Assembly: GCA_004431415.1 (NCBI GenBank)
Contig: QPMI01000471.1
Location: forward strand, 1 to 39,800
DNA from: Cyanophora paradoxa
Taxonomy: Eukaryota > Glaucocystophyceae > Cyanophorales > Cyanophoraceae
Reading direction: 5' to 3'
Length of the DNA stretch: 39,800 bases
This document shows positions 26,421 through 35,588 of the stretch, piece by piece. The position numbers and the translations under genes are program-made. Each line of letters opens with the position of its first letter. The stretch's first letter is position 1. A model generated the notes under the pieces. That model did not search any database. It was not told the origin of the DNA and saw only the letters and a program-made list of their open reading frames with translations.

Positions 26421-27342
26421 AAAATTTACCCAATTTCTTTGCAAATTTTGGGCGGCGCTTTTCTTGGTATGCCAGCAATAGATTGGGGTCTTTAAGTAGG
26501 TCGGCTTCGATTATTCTTTTGGTGGATCGCTTTAAGGTGGCGACGTTTCCACTCACAGGTTTCGTTATATCGGTGGTTTGGGGTTGGTCGCCATTTACCT
26601 CTGTGGAGCTCTGTTTTACCGGCTGTTTACCAGCGGGCTTTATCTCTTCCACCGCTTTTTTAAAGAACCGCTTGAATTTATATTCGTCAGGCACCGGATC
26701 AGCCTTGCCCACAGAGAATTCCAGGCTATATTTCGAGTTGTCAATGCAGATAACCTGATAGCTGTGACTGTATTCGTTCATCACCTTCTCAAACCAATGC
26801 TTTTCGTATGGATTAAACTCGTCCTCAGCACTCTCCATCTCTTTTCTGTTGGGCAGCGAGAATAGAAAGATATATTCGGAGTTAACCCTAAGTGTCGGCG
26901 AAATCTTAGTGAGTTTTTGTGACAGAATCCACACAGATATGAATAAATGGCGCCCCGACGTGAATAGCTGATTTAATATAGGTTCACCTCTTCCTGACAT
27001 CGAAAGACTTGGATTGTCAATGAAATCATCGAGTATGATTAACAGGTTACCGACTTTCTCCTTTTTCTTGATTCGCTCCTTGCGTTTCTGTATTATATTG
27101 TCGATCAGCTTATGATCGAAATCCTCATACAAATACGATGTGACATTGTCATATTGATGGTTCCAGATCGTGGAAGCGAATATCATCACCGAATCTATCT
27201 TGTCCTCGTTGTGGTAAAGCAGGTATTTTAAGAATACTGACTTACCTACTCCCGTTTTTCCGACAGCAAGTAAACGGCAAGGGAATGAAAGACTTGCCGG
27301 GTCGAATTCCGCAAGATCTTCTATACTCACGTTTCCAGTCAT
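26419..27342 (-). CDS. A32/FtsK-HerA-like DNA packaging ATPase
   Basis: 307 residues. Walker A is GKTGVGKS (28-35), Walker B LLIILDDF (100-107), followed by GRHLFISVWILSQKLTKISP, the hallmark Gln-containing sensor block of Polinton, virophage and NCLDV packaging ATPases. The C-terminal 90 residues are basic and variable (RSTKRIIEADL, KRRPKFAKKLGKF). It pumps DNA into preformed capsids. It neighbours the charged virion protein and the capsid gene, the usual morphogenesis cluster. No frameshift was seen. Confidence 0.93.
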   Translation of the reverse strand: MTGNVSIEDLAEFDPASLSFPCRLLAVGKTGVGKSVFLKYLLYHNEDKIDSVMIFASTIWNHQYDNVTSYLYEDFDHKLIDNIIQKRKERIKKKEKVGNLLIILDDFIDNPSLSMSGRGEPILNQLFTSGRHLFISVWILSQKLTKISPTLRVNSEYIFLFSLPNRKEMESAEDEFNPYEKHWFEKVMNEYSHSYQVICIDNSKYSLEFSVGKADPVPDEYKFKRFFKKAVEEIKPAGKQPVKQSSTEVNGDQPQTTDITKPVSGNVATLKRSTKRIIEADLLKDPNLLLAYQEKRRPKFAKKLGKF

Positions 27343-27389
27343 ATTTGCTTTCCCTTATAAGAAACAAAATAAAAATAAGATCTTTGTAT

Positions 27390-28340
27390 TTAGAACGACA
27401 TTAAGAATTTTTTAATAGCCCCATTAACATCTTTTTCGGTGTATGCAATTCGCAGCAGGGCAATACCATTTGTTGCACAGTATCTACTTTTGATACTATC
27501 GCGCAGTTTTGTCAATTGTAGGTGCTCTTCCCCTCCAAAGAATGGAACGGCTTTGAAATGCTGAATTCCGTCATATTCGATTGCAATTTTAAGGCTTGGG
27601 ATATAGAAGTCAAATCTAAGACAGTTTTGCAGTTTACAGTCTTCGAATGTGTGTTGTGTTTCAAAATCTAGACCAATATCTTCGAGGACGTTTTGAATAA
27701 TCATCTCTCCCTTCGATAAGTTGCAAGATGGACACCCAGCCCCTTCCAAATGTGAGTTTGGAGTTTGATCGAATTCTTTACCACATGAGCATATTATAGT
27801 TACTTTTGTTGCAGAAGTTTCATATGTAACCTTTCTATAATCATATCTATTTCCATGGATTGCATTTGCTCGCTCAATAAACTCATCAGTAGTTAAACGA
27901 AGAGCTTCTGAACTTTGTTTTCGTCCACAGTCAGGACATCCATTTTTTATATGGATGTGGTTTCGAGGAGAGACATCGAATAACAGCCCACATCCGTTAC
28001 ATTTGAGCTTGACCTTGTCTTTCATTGTTTCAAACTCCACAAGGCTGTAATCATATTTATCTCCATGTATTTCTTTGGATCGTTCAATAAAGCCTTCCTT
28101 AGTAACACGGTGTGCTTGCTTGGATACCCCATCTTTCCGATTGCACGAATTGCATCCCTGACCATAGATATGTTTTGCAGGCGCTTGCAAGAACTCGCAA
28201 TTACATTTCTTACAGATAATTGTGATTTTCGTGTAACAGCCTGAGTAATTCGCTTTGGAATAATCGTAACGCCCTTCTCCATGAACTTCATTGGCTTTCT
28301 GAATGAATGTCTCCTGAGTGTAAGGTTTTCCCATCGGCAT
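27390..28340 (-). CDS. PD-(D/E)XK endonuclease with three zinc-type repeats
   Basis: 316 residues. Residues 1-215 hold three repeats of about 68 residues with the pattern FI-x-A/S-x2-IHGxxYDY...C-x2-C...F-x4-H-x5-GCPxC, known from giant-virus and phage DUF723-like proteins. The C-terminal 100 residues have a nuclease core: GEMIIQNVLEDIG (Glu), RFDFYIPSLK (Asp) and AIEYDGIQHF (Glu-x-Asp), the arrangement of very-short-patch-repair-like enzymes. The repeats probably read DNA while the core cuts it. It sits between the ATPase and capsid genes and may be a selfish homing-type endonuclease or a repair enzyme. It lacks a clear copy of the shared upstream motif, which would fit a later arrival. Confidence 0.8.
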   Translation of the reverse strand: MPMGKPYTQETFIQKANEVHGEGRYDYSKANYSGCYTKITIICKKCNCEFLQAPAKHIYGQGCNSCNRKDGVSKQAHRVTKEGFIERSKEIHGDKYDYSLVEFETMKDKVKLKCNGCGLLFDVSPRNHIHIKNGCPDCGRKQSSEALRLTTDEFIERANAIHGNRYDYRKVTYETSATKVTIICSCGKEFDQTPNSHLEGAGCPSCNLSKGEMIIQNVLEDIGLDFETQHTFEDCKLQNCLRFDFYIPSLKIAIEYDGIQHFKAVPFFGGEEHLQLTKLRDSIKSRYCATNGIALLRIAYTEKDVNGAIKKFLMSF

Positions 28341-28445
28341 TTTTGATCTTTCCTTCCCTTTACTCTATGTATTTGCCTTTTCTTTAAGTAGTTTTCCTAT
28401 GGAAAACGTCAGAAAAATGACATCAAATTTTGCCCGCGAGATTCC

Positions 28446-29894
28446 TCATGCCGATATTCTACTGAGACCGTTGGCATTCATTACAAGAATATTGTGGCAG
28501 TAAGCCGAGATCTGAACACCGACCTTTGTCCAGGTGGCGAGGGGTGTGCCATTGGGTGTGAGGATTAGGAAGCTCGACGCTGATTGTGTTAGATCGACGT
28601 AGCCAGTCGCCTTCTCACCTTTGAGCGCCGCTTTACCATCGAGAGCAAAGCAGAAGCCAGTGTAAATGGGGCGCTTGTTGCTATCGATCCAGTTGGTCAT
28701 CTTGAATTTATCGGCGAGCTCCATAGCCGCGGATTGCAGCGGGACACCAGTGTTAGAATATAGGTAATTGTTGTTATTTAGAACTTGCATCACGACATTA
28801 TCATCGAAGGCAAGGGTGCGGACAGTAGAGTGCCCTCCTTTATTATCGCCCAGTGTGTTTTCGTCGCGAACCTTGACAACAAGTGCGTAAACGAGTCCCG
28901 AAATTTGAGATAGTGACAGGCGCAGACCAGAGCCGAGAGCAAGACCGGTATAATCCGCAAACTGAATATCAGTGTAGGGGATGGCGATGCCAGAGGTCTT
29001 AACACGAGTAATGATTTCGCCCATCGTTTCCTCATCGATGTTAACAGCATCCATAATAATACGAGGGGTCGTCATTTCCAGATTCGCAAGAGCAGGTGTA
29101 GGTGTGAGAGCCGCACTATCGAAAATCGCAGTGGCATTAGGGTGAGCTAAGGTCTTAATATTTCCGAAAGCAGCCGCAACAGCAAGCGTCGTCTCGCCAT
29201 CGGTCGAATTGGCAGCAGTAATTGCAGTCGTGTTATTCTGAGCGTAAACGCCAGGAACCGCCGCAGTTTCGAGCAGCGCAGGGGTTTGGAAATATACTTC
29301 GACCGCGATTTCGGATGGGAGCGCACCGATGGGCACGCCAGCATCGAGGAAGCTCGGAATTCGCATGGTAAAAATGCCACCGGCTTGGTTGCCGCCCTCC
29401 ACCTTCGGTCCGAGATGCAGCCCATGCTTGCGCTTCTTTTGGTCGAATTCAGCCGGAGTGTTAGCCAGGAAAGCGTAATCTACCAGTCGCTCAGCGGGAA
29501 TAATTTGCTCATACGACCCGTATTTAATGCTGACTCGCTGAACAAACGAGCCAGGAAGCCCGCGGACGAATCCAGTATTGAATAGATCAGCCGAGCAGTC
29601 AGCCGAGGTCTTGGCGATGGCAGTCAGCGCCTTCGCCGATGGAATGGTAACTTGGAGGCTAATACCATTGCACCAATTGTAGCGAGGGAGATAGAAGACC
29701 ACACGAGTGGTAGCACCAGTAGAGGAGAACAGATTGCCGGGATCCGCAATTGGGAGCACCTCAACACGAGAAGGCTTGAATTGTTTATCAACGCCCACAA
29801 TAAATCCGCGATCCAAAAGCATGCTCTTGTAATCCTCCGGGGTTTCCAGGACGGATTTGAGCGTGAGGCGGCTAAGCGAGGTCGTGGGATCCAT
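28446..29894 (-). CDS. Probable double-jelly-roll major capsid protein
   Basis: 482 residues, a usual length for Polinton-like virus capsid proteins. The N-terminal part has GATTRVVFYLPRYNWCNG and GSFVQRVSIKYGSYEQIIPAE, with alternating beta patterns typical of the first jelly roll; after a gap of about 100 residues come IPYTDIQFADYTGLALGSGL and the C-terminal VGVQISAYCHNILVMNANG, with the same beta style. There is no membrane segment. The call rests on length, beta-rich pattern, and position beside the packaging ATPase and penton-like genes, not on a catalytic motif. A strong motif-like leader is at 29904-29930. Intact. Confidence 0.72.
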   Translation of the reverse strand: MDPTTSLSRLTLKSVLETPEDYKSMLLDRGFIVGVDKQFKPSRVEVLPIADPGNLFSSTGATTRVVFYLPRYNWCNGISLQVTIPSAKALTAIAKTSADCSADLFNTGFVRGLPGSFVQRVSIKYGSYEQIIPAERLVDYAFLANTPAEFDQKKRKHGLHLGPKVEGGNQAGGIFTMRIPSFLDAGVPIGALPSEIAVEVYFQTPALLETAAVPGVYAQNNTTAITAANSTDGETTLAVAAAFGNIKTLAHPNATAIFDSAALTPTPALANLEMTTPRIIMDAVNIDEETMGEIITRVKTSGIAIPYTDIQFADYTGLALGSGLRLSLSQISGLVYALVVKVRDENTLGDNKGGHSTVRTLAFDDNVVMQVLNNNNYLYSNTGVPLQSAAMELADKFKMTNWIDSNKRPIYTGFCFALDGKAALKGEKATGYVDLTQSASSFLILTPNGTPLATWTKVGVQISAYCHNILVMNANGLSRISA

Positions 29895-29903
29895 ATTTCG
29901 TTT

Positions 29904-29930
29904 TTATCTTCCGCTGAGAAATTTATTTTA
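29904..29930 (-). promoter_or_regulatory. Shared motif before the capsid gene
   Basis: Plus-strand CCGCTGAGAAATTTATTTTA, 10-20 bp before the ATG at 29894; it overlaps the stop codon of the next gene (29928). Confidence 0.55.
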
Positions 29931-31214
29931 GAAGAACGGATTATTTTTTACAGCCACCCCGCTCAACGCATTCGTTAAATTGCCGCAATGCGGGTAGTCC
30001 TCATATAGCATTTTCGCGAATCCCTTATTAACAATGCGCTGTAAATCGTCGTCGGGCTCATCCACTCCCATAGTAATTTCCAAAATGAATGTGTGCTCAC
30101 AGCTTCCGAGGAAATACCTATAACCGCTCTCCGTGAGAATTTGAACGGTTAAACTATCAAACGAAAGGCGGGTGTTAAAGTATTTCGTGAAAGCATCCGC
30201 CCCATAATTAATTAGCTCAGCATCCGCATAGGCTGTGCCTTTCGAAATCGGGATCTTAGCGAGGAATCCATTAGTAGCCTCGGTGCATGTCGTAAAAAGC
30301 GAGCAGTCCGGCTCTGTGATCTTTAAAACTATTGCATTATCCGGTGTATAATCAGGGGCAGTGCCTCCGGCTATGCCTAAGACCAGAGCCGTCGAATTAT
30401 AATTGCGGAATGCATCACCAGCTGAGTAAACGACACCGCTCCCAGCGAAGGCTGTGTAGCCCGATCCGTTGTATTGATCTATCATTATATTCTCTCTGAT
30501 CGATGTAAACCCGAGAAGAGTCATCGTGCGATAGGCGAGCACCTTTCTTTCATTCGCAGTAGACGCAGTGGCATTACTCGGTCCATATTTCGTGAAAGCT
30601 ATGTAGACATAATCACTCGAATAAAAGCATATAGCATTTAATGTGCTCTCAAAACGACATCTCACCACCGGGTAAAAGGTTCCTCCTGTCGATGCGTAGC
30701 TTGGATTAATTTTTGTGTCGATCATATCCTTGATGTAGTTGCCAGTTCCATTTTTCGTTAAGATGTTATCGATTGCAGTGGCAAGGTCGGTTCCAGTCGA
30801 GTATGTGCCCGGAGGGATCGTAATTGCTACGTCTCTGTATCGGGTATATCTTCTGAAAGTGTTTAGGTAATCAGGCGGTATATAGTTGCCTTGGTCGCCA
30901 GCATCTATGGCTTTGTAAGCGTCATATATTGCAGTTGCCTGTGAATCTCTGATTTCCTGAGTGGCACCATTCAGCTGACCGCTCGAAAATCGGTAAGGAA
31001 ATGATATGAAAATCGTATTAGCATCATCGGCTTTCGTTTCCCCGATCTCAGTATAGAATTGAGGGCTTGGAACCGTGGGAATCGTGTTGGAAAATTCGAT
31101 CTGTCGCACAGCGATGCTCTTCACATTGTGGTATTGCTTTGGAAGGGTCACCTTATAGGAATGAGCCGAGCCCTCTGATCGATCACGGCTACTGATGCTG
31201 AGATACTCGCGCAT
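29928..31214 (-). CDS. Minor capsid (penton-like) protein A
   Basis: 428 residues from the ATG at 31214. The open frame extends to 31331, but that would overlap the divergent gene and the family's usual start is the internal MREYLSISSRDRSEG. The N-terminus ISSRDRSEGSAHSYKVTLPK followed by VKSIAVRQIEFSNTIPTV is a signature seen in virion proteins of PLVs and giant viruses, which begin with xIxSxDR...Y.V.L and an EFxNTI strand. The rest is beta-rich. It is a paralogue of the gene across the divergent gap. The likely role is a penton or other minor capsid component (inference). Confidence 0.6.
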   Translation of the reverse strand: MREYLSISSRDRSEGSAHSYKVTLPKQYHNVKSIAVRQIEFSNTIPTVPSPQFYTEIGETKADDANTIFISFPYRFSSGQLNGATQEIRDSQATAIYDAYKAIDAGDQGNYIPPDYLNTFRRYTRYRDVAITIPPGTYSTGTDLATAIDNILTKNGTGNYIKDMIDTKINPSYASTGGTFYPVVRCRFESTLNAICFYSSDYVYIAFTKYGPSNATASTANERKVLAYRTMTLLGFTSIRENIMIDQYNGSGYTAFAGSGVVYSAGDAFRNYNSTALVLGIAGGTAPDYTPDNAIVLKITEPDCSLFTTCTEATNGFLAKIPISKGTAYADAELINYGADAFTKYFNTRLSFDSLTVQILTESGYRYFLGSCEHTFILEITMGVDEPDDDLQRIVNKGFAKMLYEDYPHCGNLTNALSGVAVKNNPFF

Positions 31215-31241
31215 TTTATTCTTTATTAATAGGAAATAAAA
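31215..31241. promoter_or_regulatory. 27-bp divergent promoter between penton-like genes
   Basis: The whole gap is AT-rich (TTTATTCTTTATTAATAGGA then AATAAAA) and must serve both genes. TTATTAATA is nearly symmetric. Confidence 0.45.
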
Positions 31242-32214
31242 ATGATTCGGAAGCCAGTTAACGATTTCTATAATGGCAAGTTTACGAGGGTCAATGTTAA
31301 TATCGATTCTATTGAGCGCAGTGCAGGGCACCCGGGAGAATATACAGTAAAGCTTTCTCAGCGACTTCTGAACGTAAAAGGGGTGCGCATTGCGAGCGCC
31401 GAGCTCCCAAACACGATTTATGCTGTCACCGATAATTCCAGAGGCGTGACCATACAGGGAATGACGAACAGCATCACCTTTTCCCCTTTCCCTGATATTG
31501 GGAACTACACCCCGCGATTTGGGATATGGTAATAAGAACTTAGGCTACTCGGGCAGCTTTGTCGATGTAAACCCTCTCACAAGCGAAAGCGTCACAGTCT
31601 ACTACAAGTGGCTCTATAATCCAGCGACTATGAAAATTACGTTTTATTCGAGCATTCCCCTCGCACTGAGCTGTGCACATGACGACTTTGCAAGGTTCCA
31701 TGGAATGATCAAAGGGGATATGTATCAAACAATTCCAGTTGGTGAGGGTTCAGAGCATCTCACGGTAGACTATTTACCCCTCACACCCAGCAATCCAAAA
31801 TACTCATTTCTACAAGCCTATGAGGGCAAAACAAAATACCCCGCCGGAATATCTGTGCTTCCATTCCCTCTCGAACATGCAGTGACCTTCCCAAATGCGA
31901 TTAATCTAAATCCGACCCCCTATGTTTACCTACAAATTAAAGAGTTTACTCCCTTTTACGACAGGTATATGGTAGCAGCAAAGACAGATGAGGGCGGAAA
32001 TGCAAACCTCGCTAAGATCCCACTAACCAGCCCCTTGGGATCGTTTGTTTACTACCTGACATTCCGCAGAATCGATACTGTGGAGTTCTTTAATTCCCAC
32101 GATCAGGCTTATGACATAGACACCCTCACAATTAAATGGCTCGACGCCTACAATAATGTAGTCAACTTTAATGGCGTTAATCACAGCTTTATATTAGAGG
32201 TGCTATCGGGTTAA
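31242..32214 (+). CDS. Minor capsid (penton-like) protein B, one frameshift
   Basis: It shares the N-terminal pattern of protein A: VNIDSIERSAGHPGEYTVKL, then NVKGVRIASAELPNTIYAV. The first frame stops at 31532 and the second (from 31498) carries on with RDLGYGNKNLGYSG. Removing one C from the CCCC at about 31509-31513 restores 323 residues. This is the only break in the element that looks like an extra rather than a missing base. The C-terminus (FYDRYMVAAKTDEGG, VNFNGVNHSFILEV) matches the FILEI end pattern of protein A (CEHTFILEITMG), supporting common descent. Confidence 0.65.
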
Positions 32215-32232
32215 AATAATCTTATATTACAA

Positions 32233-35200
32233 ATGAGTATCACGAATCTCCCCTTTATCACTCGGGAAACCTTGTATTTGGATGACGGTTTCGAGCTCAG
32301 CAGTAACATTACCGCTTCCAATGTGACCATATCTTCGAACCTTGTGGTAAAAGACTTTCTATTAAATCAGAGCAACCTTCAATATATCGATATCACCAGC
32401 AATCTCCCTTTTACCTATGGCACTGATAACTCAGCCCTCGTAATATATCATGGGGGCTCACCTGTTGCATTCTTTGGCAGCAATTTCCCCACTGTGCGAA
32501 CCTTTCAGCACGAAATCAATAAAGCCCGCCCCATCCCACTGACAGCTGTCGTCGAATGGGATCCTGTTAAATATTCGCAGAGCATCACAAGCAATATTAC
32601 ACTCACTCGACCACATTTAATTGAGGTCATGGGGGTCGACCTTGTAAAGGAGTTTTATAGTGAGCGATTCACAAGAAACGAGCGAGATGTAGCCCAGGAT
32701 CTCGAAATCTCGGGTTTATCAATTGCTACCGCAGCAAACACGGCAGGGCTCGCTGTTTTAACAGGTGCAATCACCATCACTGATGCGATCATGTATTTAT
32801 CCCGCGATTTGGTGCCTTTGCTCGATCATCAATTTAATCTCGGGCAATCTAACACTGATGCTGTTAAGAAATGGCTGAATGTGTATGCCTATGATGGGTG
32901 GTTTGATGACTTGCACACGACTAACCTTTATAGCACGACCTCAAAAACAAGTAACATAATCTTGCCTTTCAATCACTCACTCCGACCTAATCAGATTCTT
33001 ACCAATGATAATGCACTGATCAGCTACACCGACTATAATAGTAACCTTTCCCGCTCGGTTTCGCAAACTGAGACCTACACTGTCGAGGGATACCCTCAGC
33101 AGCTCGCAAATGGGGTCTATGTCGCTTACGTAGGCAAACCTACATATACATTCACTTGGGATCAGTTGGGTGTCACAGGTTTCGAGACGAATATACCCAC
33201 TGTTTCATTGGTGGATCACACTACTTATTATAATCCTATCTATAACAATAATGAATCTAATAAAGCATTTATCCAAAATGTCACCTCCACAGGGTTTCAG
33301 GTTTCGTTTGTCATTAACGAGACATACAATTTACTTATCATCCGAAACAACTCATTGAGTTCCGAAGCTACTATTAGTTTCACTCTTAACATCAATTATA
33401 TCACCCCTGAATTCGATAGCAAACCCAGAGTGAAGGTTTACCGAGATTTACAAGGTAGCAATATCGTGCCCTTCTCACAGAATTTCGATCTTGGGGCGAA
33501 TTCTTTGAGGTGGAACACAGTTTATACTTTGAATGCAAACACCTGTAATATTGTGGTCGCAGGGTCATCGGCTACTATTGGAGATCTGACCGCCCCTTTC
33601 AAAAAGGAGTATCTTAAAGAGCTGTATATTACAAAGTCTGATTTACCAGATGCTATTTCGTTGGTGCTCTCCCCAACTCCCAGTATATCCTATCACAATG
33701 TGAAAGACACCAGTAATGTAGTGCAGAGGGGAAGCAAAGTATTCCAGGCATCCGAGATATCAGCAACAACATATAGATACCTTGCAGCGGTTCCAGCAAA
33801 TTTTAATTTCACATTTGAGACACCATTTGTTTCCCCTCCTACTATTGAAATAACTGACACGAATTTGTATGTGATCAATAATGGGTCGACCACCTCTATT
33901 AACAATGCACCAGCCGGCTACTCCCCATTTGTTGCAACTAACATAACAACCACCGGCTTCACACTTGTCGGAAATGCAACAGTGACATATGCTCTTACAG
34001 CATATCCTGTTGGGTTGTATTTTGCGAAATTTAATCTTTCAGCGATCCCACCTGTGTCCCTTTCTCCTCCCTTTACTATCAATTGGAAGGCAACAGGAAC
34101 AATACCTCGGTTTGACTCCGAAGATCGATTAAAAATAAGGTATCCTCTCGATGTGACCGACCTCCATACTACGAGAATAAATGGGCAGAATTTCGTATTT
34201 AATGGAACCAATGCGACTCTGATCGATAATCGAGTTACAAATAATTACTTTTTCGATTCTCGATATATTAATACTTGCAACATTGTCATACAGAACACGT
34301 TTGAGAATCGAAGTAAGACCTTAACAGTCACCTTGCCCACTCACTCGAATGTCTCAGATGGATTTTACTATTACCTGTTCAATCGCAATTACACCTCTTA
34401 TATTCCATATCCCTCTGAGACTGTGGACATGAGCTATCCCAAAGTCACCCTAACATCGACCAATGCTCACTTCTTTGGATCCACGGACTTTATGACCTTC
34501 TTTGCTTTCACATCCTCTACTGATGGGCTCTTAGTTTATTACACTTTCAGATATGATGCTGTTTGGACTCAGCTTGACAGCCACCCAAATACAGATGTAA
34601 TCGAAGTGGGCGATAAGAAATATATAAAAACCGCTTCCCCATGGGTGTGCACTGTCCGGCTCGATGACAGATACACTCCCAACCTAAATAACATTGGAAT
34701 GCACTCGACTTGCAATATTTATGTGCAAGGTGCAATTTCGGCTACCAAATATTTCGAGGGAGGGAACTGTGATGCAGGGCATCGATTGCTATCGCGAAAT
34801 GGATTCTTTGAGTCATTCAGTGGGACAGCTCTACCGCCCTTTATCAGGGACACAGTGTATGATACCACATGCAATATTTGGGTGTGTCGATCTGTGAGCA
34901 ATCCGCCTGTGACAAAGGAATTATATAAATATCTGTCAGATACCTATGGTGCAATCTCAGGATCCTCCACAGGAAATCCAGCGACGGCTCCTATCGTGTT
35001 TGCAAATGCATACACAGCGCCAACCTCATTGGCAGGGTCGACAGAACCGCCACCAAACGATCCCAATCCGAACCAGCCTAACCCAGATCCCGATTCAAAA
35101 GATCCCCCTACAACTGATCCAGATCCAAACACGACACCTAATAATCCCACTAATCCTACAAATCCAGTCGGAGCACCCGGAATGGATCCAGGAACGTTAG

Positions 35201-35559
35201 TGCTTCTCATTCTCTTGCCGATTCTCGGTGCTCTTGGACTTGTGCTTGCATACAAATTCCGAGCTTTATGTTGTGCTTGCATAGACAGAACCATTGCAGG
35301 TGCAGGTAATAAATACTCGGTGCCAGAAATGAATGTGACCCAAACAGCCGAAGGAGATGTGGGGTTAGAGGTGAGGTCAGCCGAGGGGCATGGTCTTAGT
35401 GTTGTGAGAACTGATCAACCACCAGCAAGTAGGGCAGCACCCAAAAAATCGCGAGCAGAACGAATGGCTGAATCAATAATAAAAGATAATGCAGACTTTA
35501 TGGCGGAAATTGCACAACGAGAGGGCAGAACATACGAGCTTCTCCCAATGCGACCCTAA
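32233..35559 (+). CDS. Long membrane-anchored fibre protein, 1108 residues
   Basis: The ORF is intact. Residues 1-930 are Asn/Thr/Ser-rich and beta-rich, with repeated blocks such as LRWNTVYTLNANTCNIVVAG, SNTDAVKKWLNVYAYDGWF and MHSTCNIYVQGAISATKYF, which recall the repeat units of phage and giant-virus tail fibres. A Pro/Asn/Asp spacer follows at about 935-980, then one hydrophobic helix GTLVLLILLPILGALGLVLA (986-1005), a Cys-rich juxtamembrane KFRALCCACIDRT, and a 90-residue charged tail. There is no N-terminal signal peptide. Likely a host-attachment fibre that can sit in a membrane with the C-terminus inside (inference); the Cys cluster could be lipidated. Confidence 0.7.
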   Translation: MSITNLPFITRETLYLDDGFELSSNITASNVTISSNLVVKDFLLNQSNLQYIDITSNLPFTYGTDNSALVIYHGGSPVAFFGSNFPTVRTFQHEINKARPIPLTAVVEWDPVKYSQSITSNITLTRPHLIEVMGVDLVKEFYSERFTRNERDVAQDLEISGLSIATAANTAGLAVLTGAITITDAIMYLSRDLVPLLDHQFNLGQSNTDAVKKWLNVYAYDGWFDDLHTTNLYSTTSKTSNIILPFNHSLRPNQILTNDNALISYTDYNSNLSRSVSQTETYTVEGYPQQLANGVYVAYVGKPTYTFTWDQLGVTGFETNIPTVSLVDHTTYYNPIYNNNESNKAFIQNVTSTGFQVSFVINETYNLLIIRNNSLSSEATISFTLNINYITPEFDSKPRVKVYRDLQGSNIVPFSQNFDLGANSLRWNTVYTLNANTCNIVVAGSSATIGDLTAPFKKEYLKELYITKSDLPDAISLVLSPTPSISYHNVKDTSNVVQRGSKVFQASEISATTYRYLAAVPANFNFTFETPFVSPPTIEITDTNLYVINNGSTTSINNAPAGYSPFVATNITTTGFTLVGNATVTYALTAYPVGLYFAKFNLSAIPPVSLSPPFTINWKATGTIPRFDSEDRLKIRYPLDVTDLHTTRINGQNFVFNGTNATLIDNRVTNNYFFDSRYINTCNIVIQNTFENRSKTLTVTLPTHSNVSDGFYYYLFNRNYTSYIPYPSETVDMSYPKVTLTSTNAHFFGSTDFMTFFAFTSSTDGLLVYYTFRYDAVWTQLDSHPNTDVIEVGDKKYIKTASPWVCTVRLDDRYTPNLNNIGMHSTCNIYVQGAISATKYFEGGNCDAGHRLLSRNGFFESFSGTALPPFIRDTVYDTTCNIWVCRSVSNPPVTKELYKYLSDTYGAISGSSTGNPATAPIVFANAYTAPTSLAGSTEPPPNDPNPNQPNPDPDSKDPPTTDPDPNTTPNNPTNPTNPVGAPGMDPGTLVLLILLPILGALGLVLAYKFRALCCACIDRTIAGAGNKYSVPEMNVTQTAEGDVGLEVRSAEGHGLSVVRTDQPPASRAAPKKSRAERMAESIIKDNADFMAEIAQREGRTYELLPMRP

Positions 35560-35588
35560 TTTTTGTAGTATGCCTTAATAGAGAAATA

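Noticed and set aside
33170-35294. Small frames on both strands inside the 1108-residue fibre
   Set aside because: They are shadows of an intact long gene.
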